From Nissolia schottii (taxonomy: Eukaryota > Streptophyta > Magnoliopsida > Fabales > Fabaceae): DNA of 64,000 nucleotides. The notes beneath the pieces are model-generated. The model saw only the letters and a list, made by a program, of their open reading frames with translations, did not search any database and was not told the origin of the DNA. Numbering within the stretch: position 1 is the first letter of the stretch; each line of letters begins with the position of its first letter. The stretch is from positions 201,761 to 265,760 of the forward strand of contig QANU01068421.1 of NCBI GenBank assembly GCA_003254905.1, in the 5' to 3' direction. This document shows positions 13,416-25,718 of this stretch, in pieces. Position numbers and translations under genes: made by a program.

Positions 13416-15471
13416 AATCAATTGGACTTAGCATGAAGGCATCTATAGTTTTTAACCATCATTACCCGAGTTCAAATTTATTGTGGGTTAAAAAAAAGGT
13501 TGTTTGGGAAATCTTTCCCTCTTGGTCCGATTATTAGTCAAGGATTAGTTATCGCAAGTGATCTAATGGATAACTATAAGGTAAACTTCATTAGCTTCTG
13601 CGTGACTGCAATACGTATATATAGCTAGCTTTCATCCAATTCTTATACTGGTCTGCTACATGTTTGAGTGCGTATGTTAGTCTTATTCAGTCAAAACAAA
13701 CTACCCACTTTTGGTAAGTATTTATTTATAATAAAGGCATTGAAGATTTACTAACATTCTATCTCAATATTGATACTCAAATCGTCCTCATCTACTTTTT
13801 GTGAAGTGCCTTATTATTCTTATTTCATTTCAATGTGATAGAGACATAAAGTAAGCTTTAAGGGGAAAAGGAGAAAAATAAAGAACAGAGATAAAAGTGG
13901 GTAAATGCCTAAATGATTGACAGGCATCGATTCCTATCAGGATTAGTGTCAAGATAAAAAAGGCTAAAATCAAAGATGGGTGGAAAGGATACAGCAAGCA
14001 TATTATAAATCACTAGTGCTCGTGTTTTCAATGATATAATCATATATTTACGGAAGTGACTCACACATAATAGAAAATGTTTAAATTCGAATCAGCCTTC
14101 TTTATTCTTTACTAAACTTTTCTTTGATAATATTCAAAGACAATAACTTGATTACCAACAAAAGACCGATTCAAAAGAACTTATTTAGACACGAACTTAT
14201 AAGTGAAATATTATAAATCAATGAGAACCGTAGAGTTTGTATTTTTTAATATCTCAAAATATAGACGATTTTGCATCACACCACAAGTACAAATGGAAGC
14301 AAATTAAGGTGACCTAATCATATCACTGACATTACACAAAGTATCAAATAAACTAAAATACTCTATAGATGAGCAAAGCATTTGTGTCATAATTTCTTTT
14401 AAAGCCAAAAACACTAAAGGCAGAATAAACGTCTTATAAGAGAGAAATTATTGTGTGATTTTAGATGATTAAATTAGATATAATTCAAATCACATATTGA
14501 ATGGCTTTTCAATTATAAACTGTGAGTCCATATCACGAGGTTGTCATGCTGATCACGGGGATCCATTGGGCATCGAATGTGGGTCCCCCAGTTGTTTGTT
14601 TTTTTCCTTTTTTGGGTCTGACTCATGTTTTTAATTCATCAATGGGGTTAGTTTATTTTTGGTTGGGTCAACAAGTCATTGGCCTGGGCCCAACGAAGGT
14701 TTTAAGACTAAGGTTGGGCTTAGTTGTTATATACCCCTTGTGGATACTGAGAAAAATAGCAATTACAGTGCAAAATATGGAAGCATGGGCCCTTTGTAAT
14801 GTTAGTCTAAATATCAGTATCTTCCTACAAGTAACAACTCCTGTGAATTAGACCCAAAACAAAATATAATGATTCTTTTAAATGATATTTGACAATAATA
14901 TTTTATATATATATATATATTATCATTTAAAATTGTCAAATGTCTTTATTTTTTGTTAAAAAAAACAATTATGTTAAATAATTAGGAGGCTCTATCCTTA
15001 TTTTTTCAATAATATTTGTAATTATTAGTGAAAATCGAATTTATATTATCCTCATGATAAGTTGTTTACTGCTCGTTCTCCAGTTTATTAGCCTTCTTAG
15101 CATAATTGTTGCTTCATAAAAGGTTTTCTACGGTCAACACACAAACTAGTTGTGAGATTACCAACGTTGAGGATAAACTAAATAAATGGTTTTTTTTTTT
15201 TTTTGCTTAATTCAGTTAAGAAATCGCACTCACCATTAATATATAACTGACAGTAGCAAACAACATGAATCTCGAAAATGAATCCTTGAATCTTATTATT
15301 CATCACAACGATGCTCATTTAATGCTCACCTTGGAGGTCTCATGTTTTTCCTTCTAACCTGGTAAGATGTCTGTTTCTTCAACCATATTTTATTGCCTTC
15401 AAAATTCGTAATTTCAGAGAAACCAATTACGACAAGTTTCTCAGTTTCTTCATCTAGTTGAAAGATTGCCG
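13416..15471. other. Intergenic DNA, possible degraded SINE near 13433
   Basis: There is no recognised gene. Near 13433-13560, a segment with TTAGCATGAAGGCATC and then CCCGAGTTCAAATTT resembles weak tRNA-type A and B boxes, so it may be an old SINE, but the evidence is thin. A 109-codon frame at 14522-14851 and a 63-codon frame at 15326-15517 (minus) have no known relatives. A TA run lies near 14902-14920. Confidence 0.4.
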
Positions 15472-17162
15472 TGTTAAACATTGTGAATGAACAGAGATAA
15501 GGGAACAACAAGTACAAGTGAAAATGTAGAGAATAACGTGTACATTATTGAATGTTGTATTGTTTCATGAAGTACAAAAGAGTCAACGTCTATTTATAGG
15601 TTAAGCATATTAAATGATAAAGCAGAATATAATCAAACTAAGATAAACCTAAATCAATTTAAGATAAAATATAATAATATTTTGATTTATTACAATAGTG
15701 TTTGTACGTAAGTGGACGTGTCAAGTTTGCACGAAAGCAAGAATGGCGTGGTAAAGGGAACAAGTAAAGGCTTGGGAGGAACCAACAAAGGCAATGAGCT
15801 GGGCAAAACCAAAAAAGGCAACGAGTTGGGCGAAATTGGCAAAGGTAACGACCTGGTGTTGGGCAAACCCAACGGAGGCAACGATCTAACATGGATGTAG
15901 TGTAATGAATGGAGCGTGGGGAGTTAAAGAACAGTTGATAGTAACGATTATTGCTTTTGTGGATAGCAGAAAACAAAGTTATTAGAGTGGTGGAAGTGAA
16001 ATGAGACTGTACGGTGACAACTCGGATGGGAGACATGGCTGATGCATAATTCGTGGTATTCTATCACGACTCTGATGCCATGTTAAACATTGTGGGTGAA
16101 CGAGGATAAGGGCACAACAAGTACAGGAGAGAATGCAGAGAATAATGTGTATATTACTGAATGTTGTGTTGTCTCGTTAAGTAAAAATGAGCCAATACCT
16201 ATTTATAGTCTAGGCACATTAAATGATAAATTAGAATGTAATCAAACTAAGATAATCCTAAATCAATTTAAGATAAGATAAGATGCCATAATATTTTGAT
16301 TTATTCTTAACACACTCCCTCAAGATAAAGCTCCTCAAGTTTTATATTTGTGACAGTTAAATGACAATAGTGTCTATACAAAAGCATATGAGTCGTGTTT
16401 GCATGGAAGTATACATGTCGAGTCTGCATGAAAGTAGGAACGACGAGGTGAAGGCAACAATTAAAGGCTTGGGAATAACCAGTAAAGACAATGGGTTGAG
16501 TGAAACCAACTAAAGCAACGGACCAGGGGAATCAGCTAAGGCAACAGGCTAGACAGAATCAACAAAGGCAACATGCTAGGAGGAACTAGCAAAGGCAATG
16601 GGCAGGGCCAAACCAACAAAGACAACATGCTAGGTAGAACCAACAAAGGTAACGATCTGGTATTGAGCGGTACTAATAAAGGTAACGATTTGGACAGGGC
16701 AAAACCATCGCAAGCAACAATTTGAGTTGGGACGGAACCAACAGATGCAATGTAATCAATGGAGCTTGGAAATTTAAATAATCGGTGATGGCAAACAAGT
16801 ATTGCTTTTGTGGATAGCAGAAAACAGAGTTATTAGATTGGCAGAAACAAAACGAGATTGTACGATGATAGCTTGGATGGGAGACAAGATTGATACACAA
16901 GTCATGGTGGATACCATGACTCTGATACCATATTAAGCATTGTGGATAAACAGGAATAAGTGTACAACTAATATAAGAGAGAATGTAGAGAATAACATGT
17001 ATATTACTGAATGTTGCATTGTCTTGTTAAGTACAAAGGAGTCAATGCCTATTTATAAGCTATGCACATTAACTGATAAATCATAATGTAATCAAACTAA
17101 GATAAACCTAAATCAATTCAAGATAAAATAAGATATAATAAGATGTTAATTTATTCTTAGCA
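15472..17162 (-). mobile_element. Chain of small LTR elements: LTR-internal-LTR-internal-LTR (TRIM-like)
   Basis: Three related LTRs of about 230 bp (about 15472-15691, 16081-16312 and 16931-17162) alternate with two short internal regions. On the minus strand, TGGTATCAGAG and TGGCATCAGAG directly follow the second and third LTRs and serve as primer-binding sites complementary to initiator tRNA-Met. CTTGAGGGAGTG at 16313-16324 is the polypurine tract. Termini are TGTTAA...TTAACA. The internals carry no gag or pol and contain degenerate tandem units of about 27-30 bp around GGCAACGAGTTGGGC. This looks like a small non-autonomous Copia-type family in tandem, probably through unequal recombination. 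The LTRs differ visibly, so it is not young. It is broken. Confidence 0.75.
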
Positions 17163-17439
17163 TCCTGTATGGTCATGGACCATACAGTGGTTAAAGAGGA
17201 TCTTGAACCATGCATTAAAAATGTGGTCAAAAATCATATAAGAATCTCTCTAGCTAGCTAGCTTCCATGATGTCACTTTCTAAGGGAATGAAGTTCTTCG
17301 GACTATCTATTTTATTTTAGTCATAATATTCATTTTATTGATAGAAGAATACAATACAACCACTAACAATAATAGAAACTTAATACTAATAATAAATAGC
17401 ACACGATGTGGAACTTTATTTTCTCTAGTGGGTTAAATG

Positions 17440-19100
17440 TGATATGTTTTAATGATGAAAAATACAATACAAAAGATTTCTATATTTGCTCAATGAAATA
17501 TAATAAAATGTGTAATCTATGTGATCAAGTTTATGCATGAAACACATTCTAGTGTTATATTCTTAGAAATCATGCTTATTAGGCAAATAGAGTTTATGGA
17601 CTAACTATGCTTTTCAAGTGTGTAATCTTATGTGGGAAAGTCCAAGTACAAAAGAATGAGACTTGAAGAAGAAATGAAACTATTCTAATGATGCTTAAAT
17701 AAGAAATGGTCGAAAATATAAATGCTTATTCCATGTAGAACATGATGATGCCAAAGATTGACAATACATGAAGGAGACAAAGTCCAAGAATAATCTCAAA
17801 GGTTTTGAAGATGCCAAAGAGGATTTCAAAAGGTTGCAATCAAAATAGCAAAGCTACAAGCAATTGGTCTCTCACAAGCAAAGAACAAGTTCAACGCTAC
17901 ACTGGTACACATTATTAGAACTTAGGTTCTTTATGTTAAAAGTTTCAATTTGATAACTTTAACTTGACCACTATTTTAATTAAAGTCTCAAGCTAGGTAA
18001 AAAATATTTTCAACCAAGTTTTTAATGAATTAACAAAAAAATTTGATTTTGAAAGAACTTGCTTTAAACAAGTTTTTCATAAAGTACTTAACTTAAAGAT
18101 TGGTTAGAACAATTTTAATTTGAAGGGTGAATATTGGAATCATGTTTTCAAGTGTTTTTTAAGTAATCAATCAATTACCACACATATACATATCAATTAC
18201 ATGTTTCTGGCAATGTCATAACAAATTATCATAAGAGGTAACAGGTTACACATGCATGTAATCAATTATATAAATATGTAATCAATTACACATGCATGTA
18301 ATCGACTACATAAATGTGTAATCGATTACGACTAGATGTTATGATCAAAATAAGATGACTTTTTTTTATCAAAGGTTGTGTCTATTTAAAAGCCAAACGA
18401 CATGCACGATTTCAAAGCTTATAAATACCATTTGTGATGCAACATTTCAATAATGAAAAACCAAATATCAATTACACTTACTTGTTCTTTTTCTTCCATG
18501 ATTTTTCATCAAAGTTTTGGTGTCAAAATGAGTTATCATTTGCAAAACTTTTTGAATCTTCAACTTGTATAATATCCTCTATCTGAGAGTGATTCTATTC
18601 TTTCTTATGTATTTCTGAATTAATTGTAAGAGGATGAGACATCCCTCAAATAAATTAAGAGTGAGACATCTCTTGTACTTGAGTGACTTGAATTTTAACG
18701 GTAAGAAATCCCTTAAAGTTAAAGTACCCAAGTGTTGTAGTGGTTTTCCAAACATTTGAAAGATTGGATCTAGTGAAAAAAAAAAACCTCAAGAGAATTG
18801 TTTGAGGACTGAACGTAGGCCTTAGTGGGTGACTGAATCAGGATAAATTTTGTATTTACTTTTTTCTATCCGTACTCTTTACTTTATTACATTTTAAAAT
18901 TATTACCTTAATCATGGTTATTGTTTTTCCAAGTTATAATTGAGTACTTCATAATGTTTGCATCTTTCTTAATTTATTCTGATGCATGTAATATTTAAAT
19001 GCATGGAAATGTATATTTTCTCAAAGTTAAATTAAATTTTAAAACATTCAATTTACCCACTCTCAGGTCTCAGGTGTTGGTTGCCATGACTAACACACTA
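17440..19100 (+). mobile_element. LTR relic, probably Copia of the SIRE/Maximus type
   Basis: The stretch starts near TGTTTTAATGATGA and contains a TATAAATACC box near 18420, then CCTCAAGAGAATTG and GGACTGAACGTAGGC followed by AGGATAAATTTTG. This order is typical of legume SIRE-type Copia LTRs. The palindromic motif TGTAATCGATTAC and variants recur at 18240-18340. I could not identify the exact termini or a target duplication, so boundaries are approximate. It is degraded and carries no coding sequence. Confidence 0.5.
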
Positions 19101-22100
19101 TCCGTTACCCATTAGGTAGATAAGCCAAGCACTAGTTAAATCAACAACTCTATCTTTGCTGAATTTTCTATTAGAAAGACAACTTATCCAAAATTAAAGA
19201 AAAAAATCACCGGCTCCCTTTTGATGTTTGGCAAACAAATATGTTATGATACTTTTGCTCATTACTTTTGAAATTCGAGGAATCTCTCATGATGAAGTAT
19301 ATATAATTCATCTCTTAAAAGGAAGTTTAACCAAACCAAACTTAAACTTTTAGATACCCCATCCGTTTTTAATTAATTGTTACTTTGGCCAAAATTTTTT
19401 TTGTCTAAATCATCGGACATTCTCACTTTTAAGGTAAAATTTACTATTAAGTATTTAATTGTGTTCCTAATTAAATATCCTTTGTCATCACCCTAGTGCA
19501 TTTTAACTAAACTTCTCCTCATGTTTTATTTTATCCGTCCAAAATCAAATAATACACGTGTTAAGATAAAAAAATATCTAGGTAAAATGTATAAAATAAT
19601 ATGAATCGACAAAATTATTCTTATATAAAAATATAAATTACTATTTTTAATACAATTATTACTCTTCTTATATCAACTATATTAATAAATGTTCTACTAT
19701 ATTTAGGGGTGTTGATGGAAGAAAAGAAATAAACGCACATAGATATTGCAAATGAACATATAGTTTGAAACCCTAAAAAGTTAAAATTAGGCAAATAAAA
19801 GAAAACAGGAGGAGTAAATAGTTTGGTTGCTGATGCATGACACAAATACAAGGGTATGTGAACACAAAATCTTGTTTAGTTATGAAGACATGTACAAAAA
19901 CTTGTGACTCAAGGAAAAAAATTAGTATATTTTCTGTACCTCCGTTTTACTGAGACACGGCGACAAGGAAAGACATAGTTTTAATAAAATTATGAATGAG
20001 TGAGAAGGAGACCCAAAGAGTATTTTAGTCATTTGTCATGTTTTATGTCTTGTCATGACAAAATCAAACATGATATAGATACAATAAATTGTGTCTTGTA
20101 TATTATCACCAAACATAATACAAGATTGATTGTTAGTCTTGTGATTTTTGTTTCCTTCCCCTATGTCTCTGTATTTTCGTAATGTTTCGGCAACCAAACA
20201 CAACGTAAGAGTATTTTAATACACTTACTTGTTAAATTACTCTTAAGATGTGTTTATGAGTTAGATTTACAAGTGTAAGAAAATGTTTTGAAGGGGCATA
20301 ATCATGATTATGTAAAAATCATGATTAAATTCCCCAAAACTTTTCCTTCCCTTTTTAAAACCAATTCACAAACATACCTTTATTCACCCAAAGCGACAAA
20401 ATTTAAGAAAGGAGAAAATACATTGTTAATCTATGTTATGTTATCTTATTATCAATAAGAAAAAATATTTGAGAGACCTAACTCATGAGCTTAAATATCA
20501 ACTTACATACGTTAATGAATGATATTTGACATTTTATTTTCTATTTTATCTCTTAAAATATCAAATATTATTTATCAAAATATGTAAATTAATATTTAGG
20601 TTCATGAATTATGTCTCTAGGACATTAGTCTTATCGGTAGTATACGACATTTTGAAAACAAAGATGCGAAGGAGACCGTCATACCATGAAAGAAGAGCTG
20701 TTTTATTTTGAAAGACATGAAAAGGAAGCGTTGAATCATGTGAAGCAATTAATGCAGGGAAAACTTCGGGTTTCTACCATGCTAGCTACACCTCATATAT
20801 TACAAAGTTTCATAATCTCCCCCCATCGAGATGAGCTTCATTTATAATAATCCCCTACAAATTAATTGCTTGTCAGGAATCTCATTAATATCTTGGTGGT
20901 GGTACCTATATATAATGTTTCCATTGCTTTTTCAACAAATATTACTATTGCTATAGCCTATAGGGTACTGCTCCCATTTGGGATAAATCATAAAATATAT
21001 GAATAATTTTTCAATTGAAAACTAATTTAATTATTTCTATAGATAATAATCTTGTACAGCCAGCATGAGCTGGACAAGGAATCTTGGATCGTTGTGAAAA
21101 TTGAGCAGTTCTTTTGTCCTTCATAGAGAAATACATCTGGATCATTAATTAGTCTTAGAAGCAGAAAAGGCAATTAAGGAAAAAAAAATAATAGTAAAAA
21201 TTGTACCAAGTAAAACATGTTAATCTCCTCTGCTGAGTACATAAGAATTTCTAGTCAAAATTACATAATTAACTCATAATTATGTTGAATTTGGCTCCTA
21301 CGTAAAAGAGAGTTGAACTAGAGTAAGCAAATTCAATAGCAACTGAGCAAGAGCTTTTCACACTGATTGATACGAATAAAGATGGGAAAAGTTGAACGGG
21401 GAGAATCTCTATTTTGGATGGAATATATATGAAAGCGAGACTAATATTCGAAAGTTGATTAGCAATATTGTCCAACACATGATTAATTTGATAATGATAG
21501 ATATTAATCCGAATCTTAATCCATATGCTGATGACGATATATAGAAATTGAGGCTCACGAGAGGAGTCTTCTTCACTCAACTTGTCAGATAGAAAAGTGT
21601 GTGTGTGAGATGATGATTGAGACATATCTGTTGCTTGGGCTAGAATTTCCTTGATGCGCAGGATCTAATAATATCCAATTCAAAGTTTGCCCCATGACCA
21701 GAGAAAACTATCTACAAAAGAAATATTGTTAGTTTTTAATTAAAATAAATCAAAATTAATCATCCAAATCGAAACAACGAGTTTATTATTTGATTGCTAG
21801 TCTTTCAACAATATTTGGCATTGGGTCAAGTCTTTAAAATCAGAGTGTGATGCTGATGTAGGAGGGTTTGGTGCTGAATGGGATCACTCTTTCCCTCTCA
21901 TATGAAGAGCTTTTGCACTTTTTTTTTATATGCAACCAAATATGAGAATTTTCGATGAATTGTGGCTCAAGTAATACCTTTTCTTATTTTAATTGTTTTT
22001 AGTTGATGAGATTAATTAAGGTCAACATTTTAATTCCTGTTGTACAATTTAATTTCAATTTTTAGAAATAATATTTCATAGTGCTCTCACAAATTCACAA

Positions 22101-23005
22101 AATTGTTTCCTAATTAGTAATTATCATATACGTAATATAGAGAGAGATTAGTGTAAGATCCGTGTTATGCCAGGATAATTATCATTAATTGTTAGTTTGA
22201 CTAAAAAGAATCTATATATTATTATTATTATTATTATTATTAAAACAGTAGAATCCTTATTTTTAATCTTCTCTCTTTATTATTCTCTTTTGTGAGTGTT
22301 AGAAAAAAAAGACTATTATCGTTTTTAAAAAAAAATTCAATCACATTTTTCCCCTGTTATTTAAATTACATTAATGAAGCATTAAATATTTTTTTTAGAT
22401 TTATATTCATGTTGATTTTTCATTCTCTGATTGAACTCATAACTATAGTATTAATTACTGAACATTAATTTAGTTTGTACACTATGTCCTTTTTATCTTA
22501 GTGGTAATTAAAAAATCATTTAGGCACGTAAGAAACTACATTTTTTGTGGTTTTTCACATGCATCATGAGATAAATATCTTCTCTTACTAAATTTCTCTA
22601 TTTTTGACAATTTTTATAATTAAATTCATAAAAAATTATCATCATTTCATAATTTAATATGACATATTGATATTTCATATGATTTAATGTGTTAAACTAA
22701 TACTTTTCAATACAATATTTGTGAAGAAGTGTATTATAAACTAAAATAGTCCACAAATCTCTAAACCTCTTATAAGTTGATTTTTTTAATGAGTTAACTA
22801 AAAAGTTTGTCATGATCATATAAAACATGAAATGACGACAAAATTCGATGAAATTAGTTCTATAAATTATTAAAAATAGAAAATTTTAATGGAAGAGAGT
22901 ATTTATCCTATGGGGCACGTGAAAACCACCTTTTTTAATATATGTGTTTTTGTCAATTATGAGAATAAAAGTGTGCAAATAGCGTAACAACAAAAAATTA
23001 CAAAA
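19100..23005. other. AT-rich intergenic DNA
   Basis: Almost 4 kb without a recognised gene. Several short open frames exist. The longest, 21269-21625 on the minus strand (118 codons, beginning MSQSSSHTHTFLSDKLSEED), does not match a family I know, and its composition is close to that of the surrounding AT-rich DNA. An ATT microsatellite lies near 22216-22242. Confidence 0.45.
21269..21625 (-). CDS. Hypothetical 118-residue open frame, doubtful
   Basis: This is an uninterrupted frame that starts MSQSSSHTHTFL and has a Ser/Glu-rich N-terminus followed by an Ile/Ser-rich stretch without clear membrane segments. No motif or family is recognised. There is no clear TATA box, and no splice sites are needed. 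It could be an exon of a longer gene or simply chance in AT-rich DNA. I record it because it is one of the few longer frames here outside repeats. Confidence 0.15.
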   Translation of the reverse strand: MSQSSSHTHTFLSDKLSEEDSSREPQFLYIVISIWIKIRINIYHYQINHVLDNIANQLSNISLAFIYIPSKIEILPVQLFPSLFVSISVKSSCSVAIEFAYSSSTLFYVGAKFNIIMS

Positions 23006-23006
23006 A

Positions 23007-24545
23007 TGCAAGGCTCAATTTCCTTGAAATATCCTTGCAATACCACACTTTCTTCATTTTTCTGTGTAATGTCACGCTTCCTTCATATTCCTTTGCAACT
23101 CCACACTTCCTTCATATTTTCATGCAATGCCATGATTCCTTCTTATTCCTATGCAATGCTATGTGTCCTTCATATTCTCGTGCAATACCGCGCGTCCTTT
23201 AGAGTCTTGTGCAACCCACACTTCCTTATGATTTTCGTGCAATGCTACGTGTCATTCAAATTCTCGTGCAATGCCACACATCCTCTAGATTCTCATGCAA
23301 TGCCACGTGTCCTCCAGATTCCCATGCAATGCCACCCTTCCTTCTAATTCTCGAAACAGGTCACTTCATTTTGATTCTTGTTCAACACTTGGCGTCCTTT
23401 AGATTTTGGAGCAACGTCATGTTTCCTTCAAATTTCGTGCAACACCATACGTCCTCAAAATTCTTGTGAAACATGATGCTTCCTTTTGATTCTTATGCAA
23501 TGCAATGCAATACAATGCTTCTTTCTGATTCCCTACAACATGATGCTTCCTTTCAATTCCCACGTTCCATTTCTTTCAAATTCTCATGCAACATGTCCTT
23601 CAAATTCTCATACAACGCTATATTTCCTTCTAATTCCAGTGTAACGTCACATTACCTTCAAATTATCATGCAACACTACGTTTTCTTCTAACTCCCATTG
23701 TAATACCACATTTTTTTTTTCTAATTCTCACACAATGCCACGTTTCCTCCTTATTCCTGTGCAATGCCACGTTTCCTTATGATTATTGTGCAACGCGACA
23801 CTTTTTTCATATTCCTATGCAATGACATGCTTCCTTTTGATTCTTGTGAAACAATACGCTTCCTTCGGGCTCCCGTGCAACGTTGTGCTTCCTTCAGGCT
23901 CTTGTGTAATGTATTACTTCCTTCATGTTCCTATGAAACATCGTGCTTCGTTCATGTTTCTGTGTAATGTCATGCTTCTTTCATGTTCTCGTGCAACGCT
24001 GTACTTAGTCCTGATTCTCATGCACATTACGCTTCCTTCTGATTCTCGTGCAACATCACGCTTCCATCAACTTCCCTGCAATGTCACGCTTGCGTCAGAT
24101 TCCCATGCAATGCTGATGCTTGCTTCCAATTCCCGTGCAATGACATGCTTCCTTCATGTTCTAGTGCAACACCAAGCTTCCTTTAGGTTCTTGTGAAATG
24201 TTATTCTTGCTTTAAGTTCCCATGAAATGCCATGTTTCCTTCAAGTTCTCATGCAATGCGATGCTTGCTTCCGATTTCTGTGCAACGCAATATTCCCTTC
24301 AAATTTCTATCCAATGCCACGTTTCCTTTAAATTTTTGTGCAACACCGCGTTTCCTTTAGGATCCCGGGCAACATTACGCTTCAAATTCCTATGAATACC
24401 ATGCTTCCTTCCGATTCTTGTGCAATGTCACGTTTCATTCAAATTCTCATGCGATGCAATGCTTCTTTCAAATTCCCAAAAAATGCCACGCTTCCTTCAA
24501 ATTTCCATGCAACGCTAGACTTCCTTTAGATTCCCATGTGAAGCA
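23007..24545. repeat. Degenerate 29-bp minisatellite, about 50 units
   Basis: The block is built from a unit of 29 bp whose core is GTGCAATGCCACG, followed by a pyrimidine-rich half TTTCCTTCAAATTCTC. Successive units at 23240-23340 show the 29-bp spacing exactly. Units differ at many positions, so the array is old or evolves freely. Because the consensus contains no stop codon in several frames, long false open frames run through it. Their translations simply repeat a Cys/Phe/Ser-rich pattern and are not evidence of a protein. Confidence 0.9.
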
Positions 24546-24959
24546 CGTATGGAATAAATATTCCATGTTATAATATACAATAAAAACATGAATAACTTAT
24601 AAGTTTGCCAAACTTGTTAGATTTCCATGACATGTAAGAATTATTTTATTTTATAAATCCGTAATTTTAATTTTAGTGCATTATAAAATATATGAGAATG
24701 CTCTAAACTAAAAGTATAAAATCCAACATACAATATTTGTTAACGTTAAAAACATGTCAAAGATTCATCAAAGAAAGAAAAGATATCAATATTTAATATT
24801 AGTAAATTGTTATATAAGGTCATATGCATACGGGGAATATTTTATTTTTTAATTACTCTAAAGCAGAAAAAAAAAGTTTCTTAATAATAAAATTAAGTAA
24901 TTTTGTCTTGCAATGATGTAGAATATATATTCGAATATAAGTTTTAATATCAAAAAATT
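24546..24959. other. AT-rich spacer between the two minisatellite blocks
   Basis: About 410 bp of AT-rich sequence with no gene. Its last 30 bases (TCAAAAAATTACAAATG and what follows) resemble the sequence just before the first array. Confidence 0.5.
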
Positions 24960-25345
24960 ACAAATGTAATACTCAATTTCACCTAAATTCTCATGCAAAG
25001 CCTTATTAATTTCTTTTCAATCTTGTTTAATATCACATTTTCTTTCAATTACCGTGCAATGTCACATTTCCTCTTCATTCTTGTGTAATGCCACATTTCC
25101 TTACAATTCTCACGCAATGCCACATTTCCTTTGAATCCTCATTCTATGCCACATTTTTCTTTCAATTCGTGTGCAATTTTGAATTTCTTTGCAATGCTCG
25201 TACAATGTCACATTTCCTTGCAATTTTCATTTAATGCCACATTTTCTTGTAATTCTCTTAGCAATGTCACATTTATTTGCAACTCTTAGCAATGTCACAT
25301 TTCATTCCAATTCCAGTTCCAGTTCCAATGCAATACCACATTTCA
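24960..25345. repeat. Second block of the 29-bp minisatellite, about 13 units
   Basis: The same unit, here mostly as GCAATGTCACATTTCC followed by TTGCAATTCTC-like halves, is repeated about 13 times with more spacing changes than in the first block. The lead-in CAAAAAATTACAAA...CTCAATTTC is shared with the start of the first array at 22991-23021. The two blocks therefore look like copies of one segment rather than independent arrays. Confidence 0.8.
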
Positions 25346-25709
25346 AAAAATAAAATCAACACATAAACTTCATTATTTTTCGCATTTACACCTTAACTTA
25401 ATTCACTTGTCAAGTAAAGTATGTCAGCTACTTTGTAAGTGGCAATTCTAAAAATATCAAACACAAATTAGTTATGATAAGACTATTCTATCTAAAAATA
25501 TATTTGACAAAGATGAGTAAATCATTAAATTACGTAACAAAAGAATTGAAATATTAAATAAATAAATGCATCATTTCAACTAATGATTCAATGGACCCTA
25601 CAAAGTTAAAGGTATACAGCTTGAATTCACAATCAACCTCATATCGTGTGAGATTGGATGTCATAAAAAATTTATCAAGTTAAAAATAAAAAATTCCAAG
25701 TATTTTTTT
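25346..25709. other. AT-rich spacer, no gene seen
   Basis: About 360 bp of AT-rich sequence between the minisatellite and the MITE/hAT nest. No coding or repeat structure is recognised. Confidence 0.5.
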
Positions 25710-25718
25710 TACTCCCTC

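Noticed and set aside
15659-16036. 125-codon minus-strand frame rich in Cys, Trp and Pro, and its plus-strand KGNELG repeat
   Set aside because: Both are translations of the 27-30-bp tandem units inside a miniature LTR element.
23006-24529. Several open frames of 60-136 codons in the pyrimidine-rich region
   Set aside because: They follow the 29-bp repeat, change frame along it and encode only the repeated Cys/Phe/Ser pattern. They are stop-poor repeat sequence and not genes.
23007-25345. CRISPR-like array
   Set aside because: Units are directly adjacent, degenerate and without unique spacers, and the DNA is from a plant nucleus. It is a minisatellite.
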